A stretch of DNA of 64,000 nucleotides from Planctomyces sp. (GTDB lineage Bacteria; Planctomycetota; Planctomycetia; Planctomycetales; Planctomycetaceae): positions 1 through 64,000 of the forward strand of contig JAHBXW010000008.1 in the NCBI GenBank assembly GCA_019636235.1, read 5' to 3'. Positions 42,833 through 52,055 of this stretch are shown here, piece by piece; position 1 is the stretch's first letter, and every line of letters begins with the position of its first letter. The notes below the pieces were generated by a model. That model searched no databases. It was not told the DNA's origin and worked only from the letters and a program-made list of their open reading frames with translations. A program made the position numbers and the translations under genes.

Positions 42833-43186
42833 TCAGGCGAGCGTGCCCCGGGCCGATGAGACGTCCGGCGCCGTGTTGAAATACGTCAGCAACTGGCTGG
42901 CCGACAGAATCTCCTCGACGGGCGGCTGCACGTCGGTCAGGACGAGCTGGCCTTCGGTGCGGCCCAGCCGGCGATGCAGCATGATCAGCTTGCCGATGAC
43001 GGAGCTGGTGACGTACTTCACCTGCCGCATGCAGACGATGATCTTGCGGTAGTTCTGCTTGTCGACGAGGGCCGCCAGTTCCTGCCCGAACTCCTCAATG
43101 TTGTCTTCTTCGGTCAGGCGCTCGCGCAACAAATCCACCGTCGCCACGTCGGCATCGACATCCAGACGGAAGAACCGCGATTGCAT
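42833..43186 (-). CDS. STAS domain protein (anti-anti-sigma-like)
   Basis: The 117-residue protein is a STAS domain: DVATVDLLRERLTEEDNIEE at the start, the strand KIIVCMRQVKYVTSSVIGKL with the Ser pair at the phosphorylation position of SpoIIAA-like proteins, and GQLVLTDVQPPVEEIL. Such domains bind anti-sigma kinases or other NTPases and switch by phosphorylation. No cognate kinase or phosphatase is adjacent, so the partner is unknown. The ATG at 43186 has an SD (GAGGGAAGG) and follows the stop of mtaB at 43201 by 14 nt, suggesting read-through transcription from mtaB. Confidence 0.85.
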   Translation of the reverse strand: MQSRFFRLDVDADVATVDLLRERLTEEDNIEEFGQELAALVDKQNYRKIIVCMRQVKYVTSSVIGKLIMLHRRLGRTEGQLVLTDVQPPVEEILSASQLLTYFNTAPDVSSARGTLA

Positions 43187-43200
43187 TCCGCCTTCCCTCG

Positions 43201-44526
43201 TTATCGGGTTGCCAGCAGACACTCGGACGTTGCGGCCTGACCGACGGCCGTCACGAATCGGCCGACGTCGTCGGGCGTCCCCGGACATTCCACGGGGATG
43301 TATCGACGGTCCGTGCCGCGCACCCGATCCGGCCGATCTTCGGACATTCGCTCGACGAGCACTTCAACCGGGCGTCCCAACCAGCGGCGATAATACCCGG
43401 TCGCCAGCTCCCGTTCCAGAAGCCCCAGCCGGCGGACCCGATCCTTGCGGACCTCGGGCGAGACCTGATCGGGAAACGAGGCCGCCGGCGTGCCCCGCCG
43501 CGGACTGAACGGAAAGACGTGAATCTTCATGAAGCCCGCCTCGCGGCAGGTCGCCAAAGTCTCCTGAAACTCAGCTTCCGTCTCGCCGGGAAAGCCCACG
43601 ATGACGTCCGTCGTCAGCGCGACGTCCGGAATGCGGTCGCGGAGCTGCCCGATCGTGTTCAGGAACTTCGACGTGCGATACCGGCGGCGCATCCGCACCA
43701 GGACGCTGTCGCTGCCGCTCTGCAGCGCGGGATGGAACTGCGGGCAGAGGTGCTCGCAGTCCGCGGCGGCGGCGATGAAATCGCCCCCGATCTCGTTGGC
43801 CTCAATGCTCGACAGCCGCATCCGCCAATCCCCCGGAATACGATCCAGCTGGCGGAACAAGTGCCACAGCCGGAAGGGGGGCAGGCCGCTCCGGCCGCGC
43901 GTCGTATCGACTCCGTAATGCCCGACGTGAATCCCGGCGATCACGATTTCCTTGTGGCCGTTGTCGATCAGCCGGCGGACCTCGTCCTCGATGTCCTGCG
44001 GCGCACGGCTCCGCAGCCCCGGCCGCACCGAAGGAATGATGCAGTACGTGCACTTCAAAATGCAGCCGTCCTGCACTTTGACGTAGGCTCGCTTGCGGCC
44101 GTCGAACGTGCTGATCCCCGACGGCATGTCGTGCACGCCCTCGCGAAGCAGCACGTCGGGCAGTTCGCGCTTGTCGGTGACGACGTCGAACACGCCGGGC
44201 AGCGAGCGGACGGCCTCGGGCTCGCGCGTCGCGTAGCAGCCCATGACGAGCGTCCGCGTGCCGGGATTCTCCCGCGCCAGTTGACGGATGATCTTCCGGG
44301 ACTTCGCATCCCCCTCGGCGGTGACGGTGCACGTGTTCACGACGCACAGGTCGGCGTTCTCGCCGTCCAGGGCCTCGCGATACCCGTGCTGCTCGAGCGC
44401 CTCCTTGACGAGTTGCGTCTCGTACTGGTTGACCTTGCAGCCCAGCGTGACGAGCCGGCAGGTGGGCGCTGGCTCCGCGAGGGGCGCGGGGGCGAGGGAT
44501 TCGGCGGCGGCGGTCAGCAGGGACAT
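43201..44526 (-). CDS. mtaB: tRNA t6A37 methylthiotransferase MtaB-like
   Basis: The 441-residue methylthiotransferase has UPF0004 with three cluster cysteines (C30 in TLGCKVNQYETQ, C66 in NTCTVTAEGD, C97 in VMGCYATREP), a radical SAM cluster C155-x3-C159-x2-C162 (DGCILKCTYCIIP), and a C-terminal TRAM-like domain. CKVNQYE in place of CQMN and the NTCTVT motif point to the MtaB/eMtaB branch, which converts t6A to ms2t6A at position 37 of tRNAs, rather than to MiaB. The ATG at 44526 is the family start; a longer open frame overlaps the next gene. It is followed by the STAS gene. Confidence 0.9.
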   Translation of the reverse strand: MSLLTAAAESLAPAPLAEPAPTCRLVTLGCKVNQYETQLVKEALEQHGYREALDGENADLCVVNTCTVTAEGDAKSRKIIRQLARENPGTRTLVMGCYATREPEAVRSLPGVFDVVTDKRELPDVLLREGVHDMPSGISTFDGRKRAYVKVQDGCILKCTYCIIPSVRPGLRSRAPQDIEDEVRRLIDNGHKEIVIAGIHVGHYGVDTTRGRSGLPPFRLWHLFRQLDRIPGDWRMRLSSIEANEIGGDFIAAAADCEHLCPQFHPALQSGSDSVLVRMRRRYRTSKFLNTIGQLRDRIPDVALTTDVIVGFPGETEAEFQETLATCREAGFMKIHVFPFSPRRGTPAASFPDQVSPEVRKDRVRRLGLLERELATGYYRRWLGRPVEVLVERMSEDRPDRVRGTDRRYIPVECPGTPDDVGRFVTAVGQAATSECLLATR

Positions 44527-44579
44527 CCGGGAAGCAGGAGCCCTTCCGGGCCGGTCAGGTTCAGGGGAACGGGATGGGT

Positions 44580-44960
44580 TCAGCAGGGGGACCGATGGAA
44601 GTGGACGTGCTTCCACTCGCCGGACTGCTTCTGCCAGACGCGGGTCTCCTCCATGGCGGCCGTCACCGGCTGCCCCTGGGCGTCCAGTTTCTGCACCAGC
44701 CGCACATAGCAGACCACGGCGACATCCCCCATCAGCCGGACGACGGGCGTGGCGATCGACGACTGCCGGGGCGTGCCGCTGGAGGGGAGATCGAAATAGT
44801 ACTTGTGGAAAGGCATGCCGGCGACGAGGTTGCCGCGGGCTTCCGGCTCGAAGCACGTGATTCCGGGGTCGCAGAGTTTCGCGTAAGCGTCCCAGTCGCC
44901 GGCGTCGATCGCTTTCAGGAGGCGTGCGCTGGCGTCGAGAACCTGAGACTGATCACTCAT
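44580..44960 (-). CDS. SnoaL-like/CaMKII-association-domain protein
   Basis: The 126-residue protein is an NTF2-like fold resembling the calcium/calmodulin-dependent kinase II association domain and SnoaL-like families: LLKAIDAGDWDAYAKLCDPG, ITCFEPEARGNLVAGMPFHK, YYF then VAVVCYVRLVQKLDAQG, and EETRVWQKQSGEWKHVHFHR at the end. Such proteins act as small ligand-binding or hydrolase-like modules; no catalytic residue is proven here. The ATG at 44960 is the family start. It lies 53 nt upstream of mtaB on the same strand. Confidence 0.85.
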   Translation of the reverse strand: MSDQSQVLDASARLLKAIDAGDWDAYAKLCDPGITCFEPEARGNLVAGMPFHKYYFDLPSSGTPRQSSIATPVVRLMGDVAVVCYVRLVQKLDAQGQPVTAAMEETRVWQKQSGEWKHVHFHRSPC

Positions 44961-45596
44961 CGGGGAAACTCCTGCCGGATCGGATTTTGGGGACAGGCAG
45001 TCTCCATGAGCGCGCCGTCTTCCTGCAAGCGTGCGGGGGCATTGCGTGTAGCACGCCCTGAGGCAGGAAGGGCGTGGTGCTGCCTCAGCCATGGAACGAT
45101 CCGCAAGCCGGCCACGCGCATGCGCTGCGCTTCTAAAGCGCGCTGCCCGCCGCCCGGCTCACCACTGAGCGATTCTGGAGCGCCGGCGATCAGCGTGCTC
45201 GACGAGCATTCAGCGATTTGACCGCTGTTCGAGCAGAGACTGGTTCATTTCCGCACACTGCCGGCAACTGGGAGGATTGGGGAAGGCGCCGCAGCCCGAG
45301 GCGCCAGGGTCGACTCCGTCCGATCGGAATGCCGCGCCGCGGCCCCGTGATTGAGAGACGCCGTTCCGCGATCTGAAAAATCCGCAAGGATTGGGAAAGC
45401 GGTCTTGAGAAATTGCAGCCACGCGGTTGAATACATTCCCGCAGGAGTCTGCAGGGAGATTCGTGAAGCCGAAGGGATGGGCCTCTGGCTGCGAATCGGG
45501 ACGCTGAGGCGAGACAGGCTCGCGCGGCGTCTGAATCGAGGGGAGGACTCCCGCGAAGTCAGTGAAGGTCCCTTGAAAGGACCATGGAGGTTTTCG
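44961..45596. other. Gene-free 636-bp region
   Basis: No convincing gene is seen on either strand between the SnoaL-like gene and the BON-domain gene. The translations are Arg/Pro-rich and codon use is not coding-like. It holds the divergent control regions. A TTGAGA (45405-45410) with later AT-rich TACATT (45432-45437) is 21 nt apart, too far for a standard promoter. An SD GGAGG (45586-45590) belongs to the following gene. Confidence 0.45.
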
Positions 45597-45965
45597 ATGG
45601 GTGCTCGCCATCGGTTTGATGCTCGTCTGCGGCCGCGTCAGGAAGTCCCGATTCCGGCGCCGTGCGGCTGGGACGATCCGGTTCCGTCCGAATGCGATTC
45701 GGTGATCGCGGCCGCGGAGGAAGCGGAAACGTCGCACGATCTGGAGCGCGAAGTTCAACGGCGTCTGTTGGATGAGCCGGGTCTGAAGTTCGCGTCGCTG
45801 GTGGTGCGGCGGATGCGGGACGGCGTGTGCATTCAGGGCGTGCTGGAGACGGAGACGGGTCTGCCGGATCTGTCGCTTCTGGCCCGCCAGGTGCGCGGCG
45901 TTGATCGGGTCGTGGACCAGGTCGTCGTGCGGCACGTGTCGACGCCGTCGCCCAGCTGCTGCTAA
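45597..45965 (+). CDS. BON domain protein
   Basis: The 122-residue protein begins with an SD GGAGG six bases before ATG 45597, which clearly marks the start although the frame is open earlier. The C-terminal ~70 residues form a BON domain: SHDLEREVQRRLLDEPGLKF, ASLVVRRMRDGVCIQGVLET, LLARQVRGVDRVVDQVVVRH. BON domains bind membranes or phospholipids (as in OsmY) and occur in secreted or membrane-linked proteins. No signal peptide is seen, so it is probably cytoplasmic or adaptor-like. It ends in two cysteines. It is followed 215 nt later by a ROK kinase; relation unknown. Confidence 0.8.
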   Translation: MGARHRFDARLRPRQEVPIPAPCGWDDPVPSECDSVIAAAEEAETSHDLEREVQRRLLDEPGLKFASLVVRRMRDGVCIQGVLETETGLPDLSLLARQVRGVDRVVDQVVVRHVSTPSPSCC

Positions 45966-46180
45966 GGGCGGCGGCTGCCCGTTCTCGGTGGCCGTGCGCG
46001 TGGTGAAGAACTGGGCGTTGCCTGCGCTCCCGGTTCGTCCGTATTCTCAACTGGGCGCCATCGCCCGGAGCAGTTCGCGCGGATCGCGGGCGATCTGCCG
46101 TCCGGGAGAGGCTCGCCTGCGGACGGCGGCCGGATCGCGGCCGCGCGCCATCGACAATTCGGAACACGTCTGATCGGCCG

Positions 46181-47170
46181 GTGCATTACCTCGGGATTGA
46201 TATCGGCGGATCGAGCATCAAGGCGGGCGTCCTCTCAGACCAGGGAGACGTGCTCGCCCGACGGCATGCGCCTTCGGCGCTGGAACAGGGGCTCGACGCG
46301 GGACTGACGAACCTCGAGCAGACCTGCCGCGAGGTGGTCGCCGAAGCCGGCGTCGACTGGTCGGAGATCCGGGCGGTGGGCGTCGCCGCACCGGGGACCA
46401 TGGACATTCCCGCGGGAGTCATTTTCCATCCGTTCAATCTGCCCGGGTGGGAGGACCTGCCGCTGCGGAAAATCGTCGCGGAGCGACTGGGCAAGCCGAC
46501 CGTGTTGCAGAACGACGCCAACGCCGCGGCGCTGGGCGAGTTCTGGCTGGGCGCGGCGAAGGACGCGCGGAGCCTGATGTTCTGGACGCTGGGCACGGGC
46601 GTCGGTGGGGGTCTGGTGCTGAACGGCCGAATCTGGGAAGGGGCGCACTCTCATGCCGGCGAGTGCGGCCACATCGTGATCCAGTCCGAGGGCGGTCCGC
46701 CGTCGCCGTTCAACATCCCTGGTTCCGTCGAGCTGTACGTGGGCGGGCTGGCGCTCGTCCGCCGCTGCCGCGAAGCGCTGGACGCGGGGCGGGGCTCACG
46801 CCTGCAGGGACTGCTGGCCGAAGGCGCCTCGCTGACGCCGCTGATGATCGCCCAGACGGCCGAGCAGGGCGATGAACTGGCCCGCGAACTTGTGCTCGAC
46901 TCCGCGCGGTACCTGGCGATCGGCAGCATCAACATCATCCACATTCTGAACCCGGAGATGATCCTGGTCGGCGGGGCGATGACGTTCGGACAGAACGGGA
47001 CGGCCCTGGGCCGGGAATTTTTGGAAACGCTGAGAACCGAAATCCGCGCCCGGACGTTTCCCATCCCCGCAGCCCGCACGGTCATCGACTACGCATCGCT
47101 CGGCGGGGATGCGGGGTTCATCGGCGCGGCGGCCTGTGCCCGGATCGAGTTTCCTTTGCCGCCCGGGTGA
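46181..47170 (+). CDS. ROK-family sugar kinase/glucokinase-like protein without the zinc motif
   Basis: The 329-residue protein has the ROK fold: phosphate motif LGIDIGGSSIKAGVL, VAAPGTMDIPAGVIFHPFNL, NDANAAALGEFWLG with catalytic Asp, and TLGTGVGGGLVLNGRI. It resembles bacterial ATP-dependent glucokinases. The ROK zinc motif CxCGxxGCxE, which should follow GECGHIVI, is replaced by QSEGGPPSPFNIPGSVELY, lacking all the cysteines except that in GECGH, so substrate specificity may differ. The start is a GTG at 46181. Its stop overlaps the GTG of the next membrane gene (GTGA). Confidence 0.88.
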   Translation: MHYLGIDIGGSSIKAGVLSDQGDVLARRHAPSALEQGLDAGLTNLEQTCREVVAEAGVDWSEIRAVGVAAPGTMDIPAGVIFHPFNLPGWEDLPLRKIVAERLGKPTVLQNDANAAALGEFWLGAAKDARSLMFWTLGTGVGGGLVLNGRIWEGAHSHAGECGHIVIQSEGGPPSPFNIPGSVELYVGGLALVRRCREALDAGRGSRLQGLLAEGASLTPLMIAQTAEQGDELARELVLDSARYLAIGSINIIHILNPEMILVGGAMTFGQNGTALGREFLETLRTEIRARTFPIPAARTVIDYASLGGDAGFIGAAACARIEFPLPPG

Positions 47171-48858
47171 CAGCGCGGCCGGCCGGTGCGGCCGCCAGGA
47201 CCGGTACGAGGGCCTCGCGCGTGCAACGTTCTTTCGCCCTCCTGGCTCAGTCGCTGCGGATGAGCGAACGCCGGATCGGCATCCATCTGGTCCGCGCGAT
47301 CCTGCTGCTGCCGCCGCTCGCGGCGCTGTTCATTGTGCTGCTGGAATCCCGGCTCGGTCGCGGATGGGGCCAGGGAGGCCTGGTCCTCGCCGAGTTCCTG
47401 CTCGTGGCCGCAGCCGTCCAGATCGGTCTCGCTGGCTCGTTCTTCATGGCAACGTGGCTGACGGACGAGAAGGAGCAGGGCACGCTGGGGCTGTTGCTGA
47501 TGACAGCCGCCTCGCCCGCGACGCTGCTGGCCGGCGCGCCGCTGGCGCGGGCCATTCAGACGGCCTGGCTGCTGGCGCTGACGGCGCCGTTGTGGCTGAT
47601 GGCGATTCCACTCGGGGGGGTGAGCGCGGAGCGCATCCTGGGCGCTCTGGTGCCGCTGGCATGCCTGCTGGCGTTCGCTTCGCAGGTCGGGACGTTCTTT
47701 TCCGTCGTCTGCTCGACGTCCGTTCGATCGTCGCTGGCGACGCTGGCGACGCTGCTGTTGACCCAGTTGTTCCCTGCGGGACTCGGCACGTTTTCGGCCG
47801 GCATGTTGGCCAGCGGAACGCAACATTCCGCATTCTTCCAGCGCTGCGTGGCGGTCTCGGAAGTCGTGCAGCCGTGGACGATTCCGTTTCAGGCGGAGCA
47901 ACGACTTCGGGGCCTCGCGCCGGGCGTCAGCCTGCTGGCGATCACAACCAGCTACCTGGCCGCGTCAGCACTATTGTTCGGCGCAGCCTGCTGGCTGTTC
48001 GAACGGCGGCTGACGCATGAACCGGCCAGTCGCGCTGGCAGGCTGTCACGTGCGAGCGTGCGCGGCTGGAACCTGTTCTCGACACGCGGGCGGGTCGTCG
48101 GCGAGGCGATCGCCTGGAAGGACTTTCAGCAGTTCTCGGGGGGGCCGCGGCTGCTGAGGATTCGATTCGCGATATTTGGAGCGCTGCCGTTCGTCACGCT
48201 GGCGATTCTGCTGGCGAAGAATCCGCAGGCATTCCAAACCGGCGAGGCGTGGCGGTTCGTGGGAAGCGCCATGTGCATCGCGGGCTGGTATTCCATCGTG
48301 CTGGAAACGCTGATCCAGTCGGTGCGGGTGTTTCAGTGCGAGGTCCGGGACGGGACGTGGGACACGCTGCGACTCGTTCCGCAGACGCTGGGGGAACTGT
48401 GCCGCCGCAAGCTGGCGGGGGCGTCGCGTGGGCTGGCGGCCGGGGCTTTATCGATCGCCGTGGGAGCGCTGGTCCTGTTGTACGGAGAACTGTTCGTGCT
48501 GCCCGGGGACCCCTGGGCGGAACTGCAGCGCGAGTTCACGCGCCTCAGAGCCCGGACGTCTGCGCCGGAGCTTGTCGGCTATGGCCTGATGGTCGTTCTG
48601 GGGGCGGCGAACCTTCTTCTGACGAGCTGTCTGCTGTCGCTGCGGATCAACCCCTGGCTGAGCCTGGTGATCGCGCAATATGCGTTCCTGCCGACGGTAT
48701 TGCCGGGTTGGGGATCGGTGGCCCTGGGGAGCCTGACGCGGTCCCTGCCGCTGCAGACGCTCGCGGCGACGGCTGGGGTGCTCATCACCGCGCTGTTTGC
48801 GCGGTTGCTGTTGCGGGACATTTCCGCCCGGCTGTCGGAGTCACAGCCGCCGAAGTGA
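47167..48858 (+). CDS. ABC-2-type permease-like membrane protein
   Basis: The 563-residue protein has about twelve membrane helices in two halves. Between the helices lie WLTDEKEQGTLGLLLMTAAS, the cytoplasmic signature of ABC-2/NodJ-type permeases (E-x-G-T-L), and EVRDGTWDTLRLVPQTLGEL, the same element in the second half, so the protein looks like two fused permease units. No ATPase is adjacent. The GTG at 47167 overlaps the ROK kinase stop, so they are translationally coupled. A glycan or lipid exporter function is possible; the cargo is unknown. Confidence 0.72.
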   Translation: MTARPAGAAARTGTRASRVQRSFALLAQSLRMSERRIGIHLVRAILLLPPLAALFIVLLESRLGRGWGQGGLVLAEFLLVAAAVQIGLAGSFFMATWLTDEKEQGTLGLLLMTAASPATLLAGAPLARAIQTAWLLALTAPLWLMAIPLGGVSAERILGALVPLACLLAFASQVGTFFSVVCSTSVRSSLATLATLLLTQLFPAGLGTFSAGMLASGTQHSAFFQRCVAVSEVVQPWTIPFQAEQRLRGLAPGVSLLAITTSYLAASALLFGAACWLFERRLTHEPASRAGRLSRASVRGWNLFSTRGRVVGEAIAWKDFQQFSGGPRLLRIRFAIFGALPFVTLAILLAKNPQAFQTGEAWRFVGSAMCIAGWYSIVLETLIQSVRVFQCEVRDGTWDTLRLVPQTLGELCRRKLAGASRGLAAGALSIAVGALVLLYGELFVLPGDPWAELQREFTRLRARTSAPELVGYGLMVVLGAANLLLTSCLLSLRINPWLSLVIAQYAFLPTVLPGWGSVALGSLTRSLPLQTLAATAGVLITALFARLLLRDISARLSESQPPK

Positions 48859-48891
48859 GTCGGGGCGCGGGGCCATTCGTCGCCGAACTCG

Positions 48892-49878
48892 TCACGCGGC
48901 CCGAGCGGCGGCGCTCGACTCCTGTGCAGGGGGCGGCAGAGGCACGCCATGCGGACGGCACGCGCCCCCGCGCGGCTGCCGCCACAGTTTGCGAAGCACC
49001 CGTCGCGGCTTCCGCCAGCGGATCAGGCACGTCTGGATGTGCTGCCAGGCGGTCAGCGGCCTCGCGATCCCTCCGCCGAAATAGCACTCGTACCAATAGC
49101 GAATCTCGTCGTGCGGGAACGCCAGCCGCTGCATGGAGAACCGCATGTGCTCCATGTCCTTCCACCAGAAGCTCCAGCGTCGCCAGCGCGGCGGCTGGGC
49201 GAGCCGCTGGACGTCGATCAACCGGGCGGAGAGTTCGCCCCGTTTGTCGGCGGGGAAGTACAGGTGATGCCAGTACAAGTCCTGGTGATAGGCGCCCGCG
49301 GCATGCATGCGCGAGATGGTTTCGGCGGCGAGTTCGATCATGCGTCGCCGCAGCTCCCGGCGGTCGGCCCGATCAAACGTCCCTTCCTGCCGCCAGCGTT
49401 GAATCAGCTCCGCGCAGGACGGCGCGGGGATGGCCTCGCTGACCAGAAACGATTCACAGACGACGCGTCCGGTCTTGGCGTCCCGCGTCGTCCGTCCGCC
49501 GGCGGCGATGACGTCGATCGACGCGATTCCCAAATCGGCGCATGTCGCCACGGACTGCGCCTCGCCGATGCCCGGAAACTGAGTTCCGATGGGCGCGACC
49601 GGCCGTTCCCAGCAGCGGTGCCGTTTCAGATACAGCGTCCGGTCCGCATTCGAGCCTCGGCCCGGAACGACGACGCGACGCACGTCGCGGCGGTCGCGAT
49701 CGCGCAGCACGTCACCGCCTGTCCACCGCATGATCGATTCGGCGTCCCGCCAGCCGAGCGCCTCAAAGGCCTCCCGCCAGTCCGCCGCCACCCGGCAGGC
49801 GCCTCTGTCCGTCGCCAGCTCGGGCTGGAGTTCCGATTCGGCCTGCGCAAGAAACGGGAGCTTCGAAGGCGACGTCAC
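48892..49878 (-). CDS. WaaP/InaA-like lipopolysaccharide kinase-family protein
   Basis: The 328-residue protein has a protein-kinase-like fold of the Kdo/WaaP family: a Lys in RTLYLKRHRCWERP, the catalytic loop GAYHQDLYWHHLYF (H-x-D-L-x3-H-L), and the metal loop SARLIDVQRLAQPP in place of DFG. Family members phosphorylate core LPS sugars. The C-terminal ~60 residues are basic and Pro-rich. Its GTG start at 49878 overlaps the stop of the GT4 gene (TGA 49877-49875), so the two are translationally coupled; the kinase may phosphorylate the glycan made by that transferase. Confidence 0.85.
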   Translation of the reverse strand: MTSPSKLPFLAQAESELQPELATDRGACRVAADWREAFEALGWRDAESIMRWTGGDVLRDRDRRDVRRVVVPGRGSNADRTLYLKRHRCWERPVAPIGTQFPGIGEAQSVATCADLGIASIDVIAAGGRTTRDAKTGRVVCESFLVSEAIPAPSCAELIQRWRQEGTFDRADRRELRRRMIELAAETISRMHAAGAYHQDLYWHHLYFPADKRGELSARLIDVQRLAQPPRWRRWSFWWKDMEHMRFSMQRLAFPHDEIRYWYECYFGGGIARPLTAWQHIQTCLIRWRKPRRVLRKLWRQPRGGACRPHGVPLPPPAQESSAAARAA

Positions 49879-51005
49879 GCGGCGGCTCGCAGGGTCGTGA
49901 GGTCCTGATACACGCGAATGGTCGCATCGAGCATGTTCTGCAGCGTGAACGGGTTCTCGGCGCCCACGACCGGGGGCCGGTCCAGCCAGGCCGCGGCCCG
50001 GGCGGCGGCGGCGCGCACGTTGCCCACCGGCACGGCGCCCTCGGGCAGCATCGCCGCCAACTGTTCGCTGACTCCGCCATGATCGTACGCGACGACCGGC
50101 CGGCCGAGGCACAGCGCCTCCAGCGCCGCGCGGCCGAACGCCTCCGGCTCGCGCGACAGCGACAGCACCACGTCGCTGACCGCCATGATCTCCTTCAAGT
50201 CGCCGCGGTGGCCGGTCAGCGTGATGCGGTCCTTGATGCCCATCACGACGGCCTTCTGCCGGATCTCGCTGACGAACGCCGCCCGGCGCGGATCGCACCC
50301 GCCGACGATCAGCCCGTGCACGTTCCGTCCCTGCGACTGCAGCTCGGCGATCACCTGCAGGAAGTCTTCCTGACCCTTCCAGCGCGTCACGCGGGCCGGC
50401 AGCGTCAGGAGCGATCGGCCGGCCAGCTCGGGGTATTCCGTGTGCCAGGCCTTCAACCAGGCCGCGTCAGGCCGGCAGCCCCGCGGGTATTCCGCCGGGT
50501 CGACGCCGCGGTGGATCAGCCGGATGCGATCGGAGGGCAGCCCCGGGTAATTGCGGTTCAGGTATTCGACGATGCTCCGCGAGATGGCGATGACGGTTTC
50601 GCCGCGGGTCATCACGCTGCTGTAGCGGTTCACGGAGTAGGGGCCGTGCACGGTCGAGATCAGGCGCGGGCGCTGGCCGGGCGGCATCTTGCTCCAGGCC
50701 AGCCAGCAGACCCAGGCCGGCATCCGGGAGCGCATGTGCAGGATGTCGACCTGCTCCTCCCGCAAGAGCCGTCGGAGTTGGGAGACGTAGCGGAACGTCC
50801 AGGGAGTCTTGGCGCCGATCGTCCAGGCGATGTGCTCGCTGCCCTCGCGGACGAGGCGGTCCACGAGCCGTCCGCCGGCGGAGATCACCAGGGAGCGGCA
50901 GCCGCGGCGGACAAGTTCGCGGCCGAGTTCGACCGTGCCCCGTTCGACGCCGCCGAAGTCGAGCGCGGGGAGCGCCTGTAAGACAGTGAGCTTGCGCTCG
51001 TGCAT
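49875..51005 (-). CDS. GT4-family glycosyltransferase
   Basis: The protein is a GT-B fold group-1 transferase: N-terminal LPALDFGGVERGTVELGREL (acceptor domain), ILHMRSRMPAWVCWLAW, RLIHRGVDPAEYPRG at the domain hinge, and the donor-binding motif SREPEAFGRAALEALCLGRP with E-x7-E plus VVAYDHGGVSEQLA. It would add a sugar from a nucleotide donor to a lipid or glycan acceptor on the cytoplasmic face. The ATG at 51005 (MHERKLTVLQ) is preferred over 51020. It is translationally coupled to the WaaP-like kinase behind it. Confidence 0.9.
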   Translation of the reverse strand: MHERKLTVLQALPALDFGGVERGTVELGRELVRRGCRSLVISAGGRLVDRLVREGSEHIAWTIGAKTPWTFRYVSQLRRLLREEQVDILHMRSRMPAWVCWLAWSKMPPGQRPRLISTVHGPYSVNRYSSVMTRGETVIAISRSIVEYLNRNYPGLPSDRIRLIHRGVDPAEYPRGCRPDAAWLKAWHTEYPELAGRSLLTLPARVTRWKGQEDFLQVIAELQSQGRNVHGLIVGGCDPRRAAFVSEIRQKAVVMGIKDRITLTGHRGDLKEIMAVSDVVLSLSREPEAFGRAALEALCLGRPVVAYDHGGVSEQLAAMLPEGAVPVGNVRAAAARAAAWLDRPPVVGAENPFTLQNMLDATIRVYQDLTTLRAAA

Positions 51006-51080
51006 GAAGGTTCCATCCATTCTGCCAGAGGCGGATCATCCGCCGTCATGCTCATCCGCGAAGGCGGCGCCGGCGCGCCG

Positions 51081-51815
51081 TCAGCGCCAGTGCTCGCTGA
51101 CCCAGCGGGCGGGGCGGACCTGTTTGTACAACCGCTTGTACCAGGGGGCGGGCCACCGGCCGGCGGCGGCGTCGGGAGGGTTCGGCAGCCCCGGGAAGGC
51201 GACGATCCGCGTCCCCTCCGGAAGCGCCGGTTCGACGAAGTACCGCTTCAGCCCCTTCGGAATGCAGTGCACCTTGAAACTCCTGCACCACTCGTCGGGC
51301 CAGAACGTCATTTCGTTGATCGACTCGGAAATGTACGTCTGCGAATTCGGAAACTTCGCGAAGACCTCGGGATGGTTGGCGATCAGGTTCGACAGCAGGT
51401 AGGGGTGGCTGCCGACCCGGAAGCGGTACACGGACGTGTTGCCGATCCGCTTGTCCGGCTGGGTCCAGTTGCGAATGACGACGAACGAGCGTTCCGGCTC
51501 GTACTCGAAGAACGGATCGATCGACCCGGTGATCACGACGTCCAGGTCGATGAACAGCGCGTTGCCCCGCTCGAGGCCCGAGAGCTGTTCCCCCCACAGC
51601 GTGACCTTCCGCCACGGCCGGTTGCAGCGGGGCGGCGGGACCGGCAGCTCGGGGCAGGCATAGCAATCGACCTCGTCCCGGATGCCGGACGCGCGATCGG
51701 TGAGGCAGACGAAACGGAACGGCGGCGTGATGTTCCGCGCCACCATCGAGTACAGCCGATTGACGTACTCGGCGCCGTACGCCGGCCCCCAGCTCATGCA
51801 GACAATCTGTTTCAT
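51081..51815 (-). CDS. Glycosyltransferase-fold protein with LDLD-type motif
   Basis: The 244-residue protein begins MKQIVCMSWGPAYGAEYVNR, then RFVCLTDRASGIRDEVDCYA and FIDLDVVITGSIDPFF, where DLD sits at the metal-nucleotide position of GT-A folds such as GT8/GT24-like transferases. WRKVTLWGEQL and PDEWCRSFKVHCIPKGLKR complete the pattern of proteins annotated as glycosyltransferase or nucleotide-diphospho-sugar transferase. The ATG at 51815 is the start, since the preceding open frame is low complexity. It lies 76 nt upstream of the GT4 gene on the same strand. Confidence 0.78.
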   Translation of the reverse strand: MKQIVCMSWGPAYGAEYVNRLYSMVARNITPPFRFVCLTDRASGIRDEVDCYACPELPVPPPRCNRPWRKVTLWGEQLSGLERGNALFIDLDVVITGSIDPFFEYEPERSFVVIRNWTQPDKRIGNTSVYRFRVGSHPYLLSNLIANHPEVFAKFPNSQTYISESINEMTFWPDEWCRSFKVHCIPKGLKRYFVEPALPEGTRIVAFPGLPNPPDAAAGRWPAPWYKRLYKQVRPARWVSEHWR

Positions 51816-52055
51816 GACGCGTCCTGGCAATCCTTTGCTGTCCGCGGGCGCGATCCCCCTCCCCGCGTTGGCTGAAGCGGAACGCAACGGGGGCGGTCGA
51901 TTCCGCGGCTCAGGAATCGTGGGGCGGAGACTAGGACTGGCTTTGCGTCATGTCCAGCCGAGATTTCGCAGCCGCAGATTCTGCGGGCGGCCGGAACCCG
52001 AGGGCTTCTGGTCTTGACCCATCCCGCGGGTTTGGATGATGAATCCTTTATCCTT

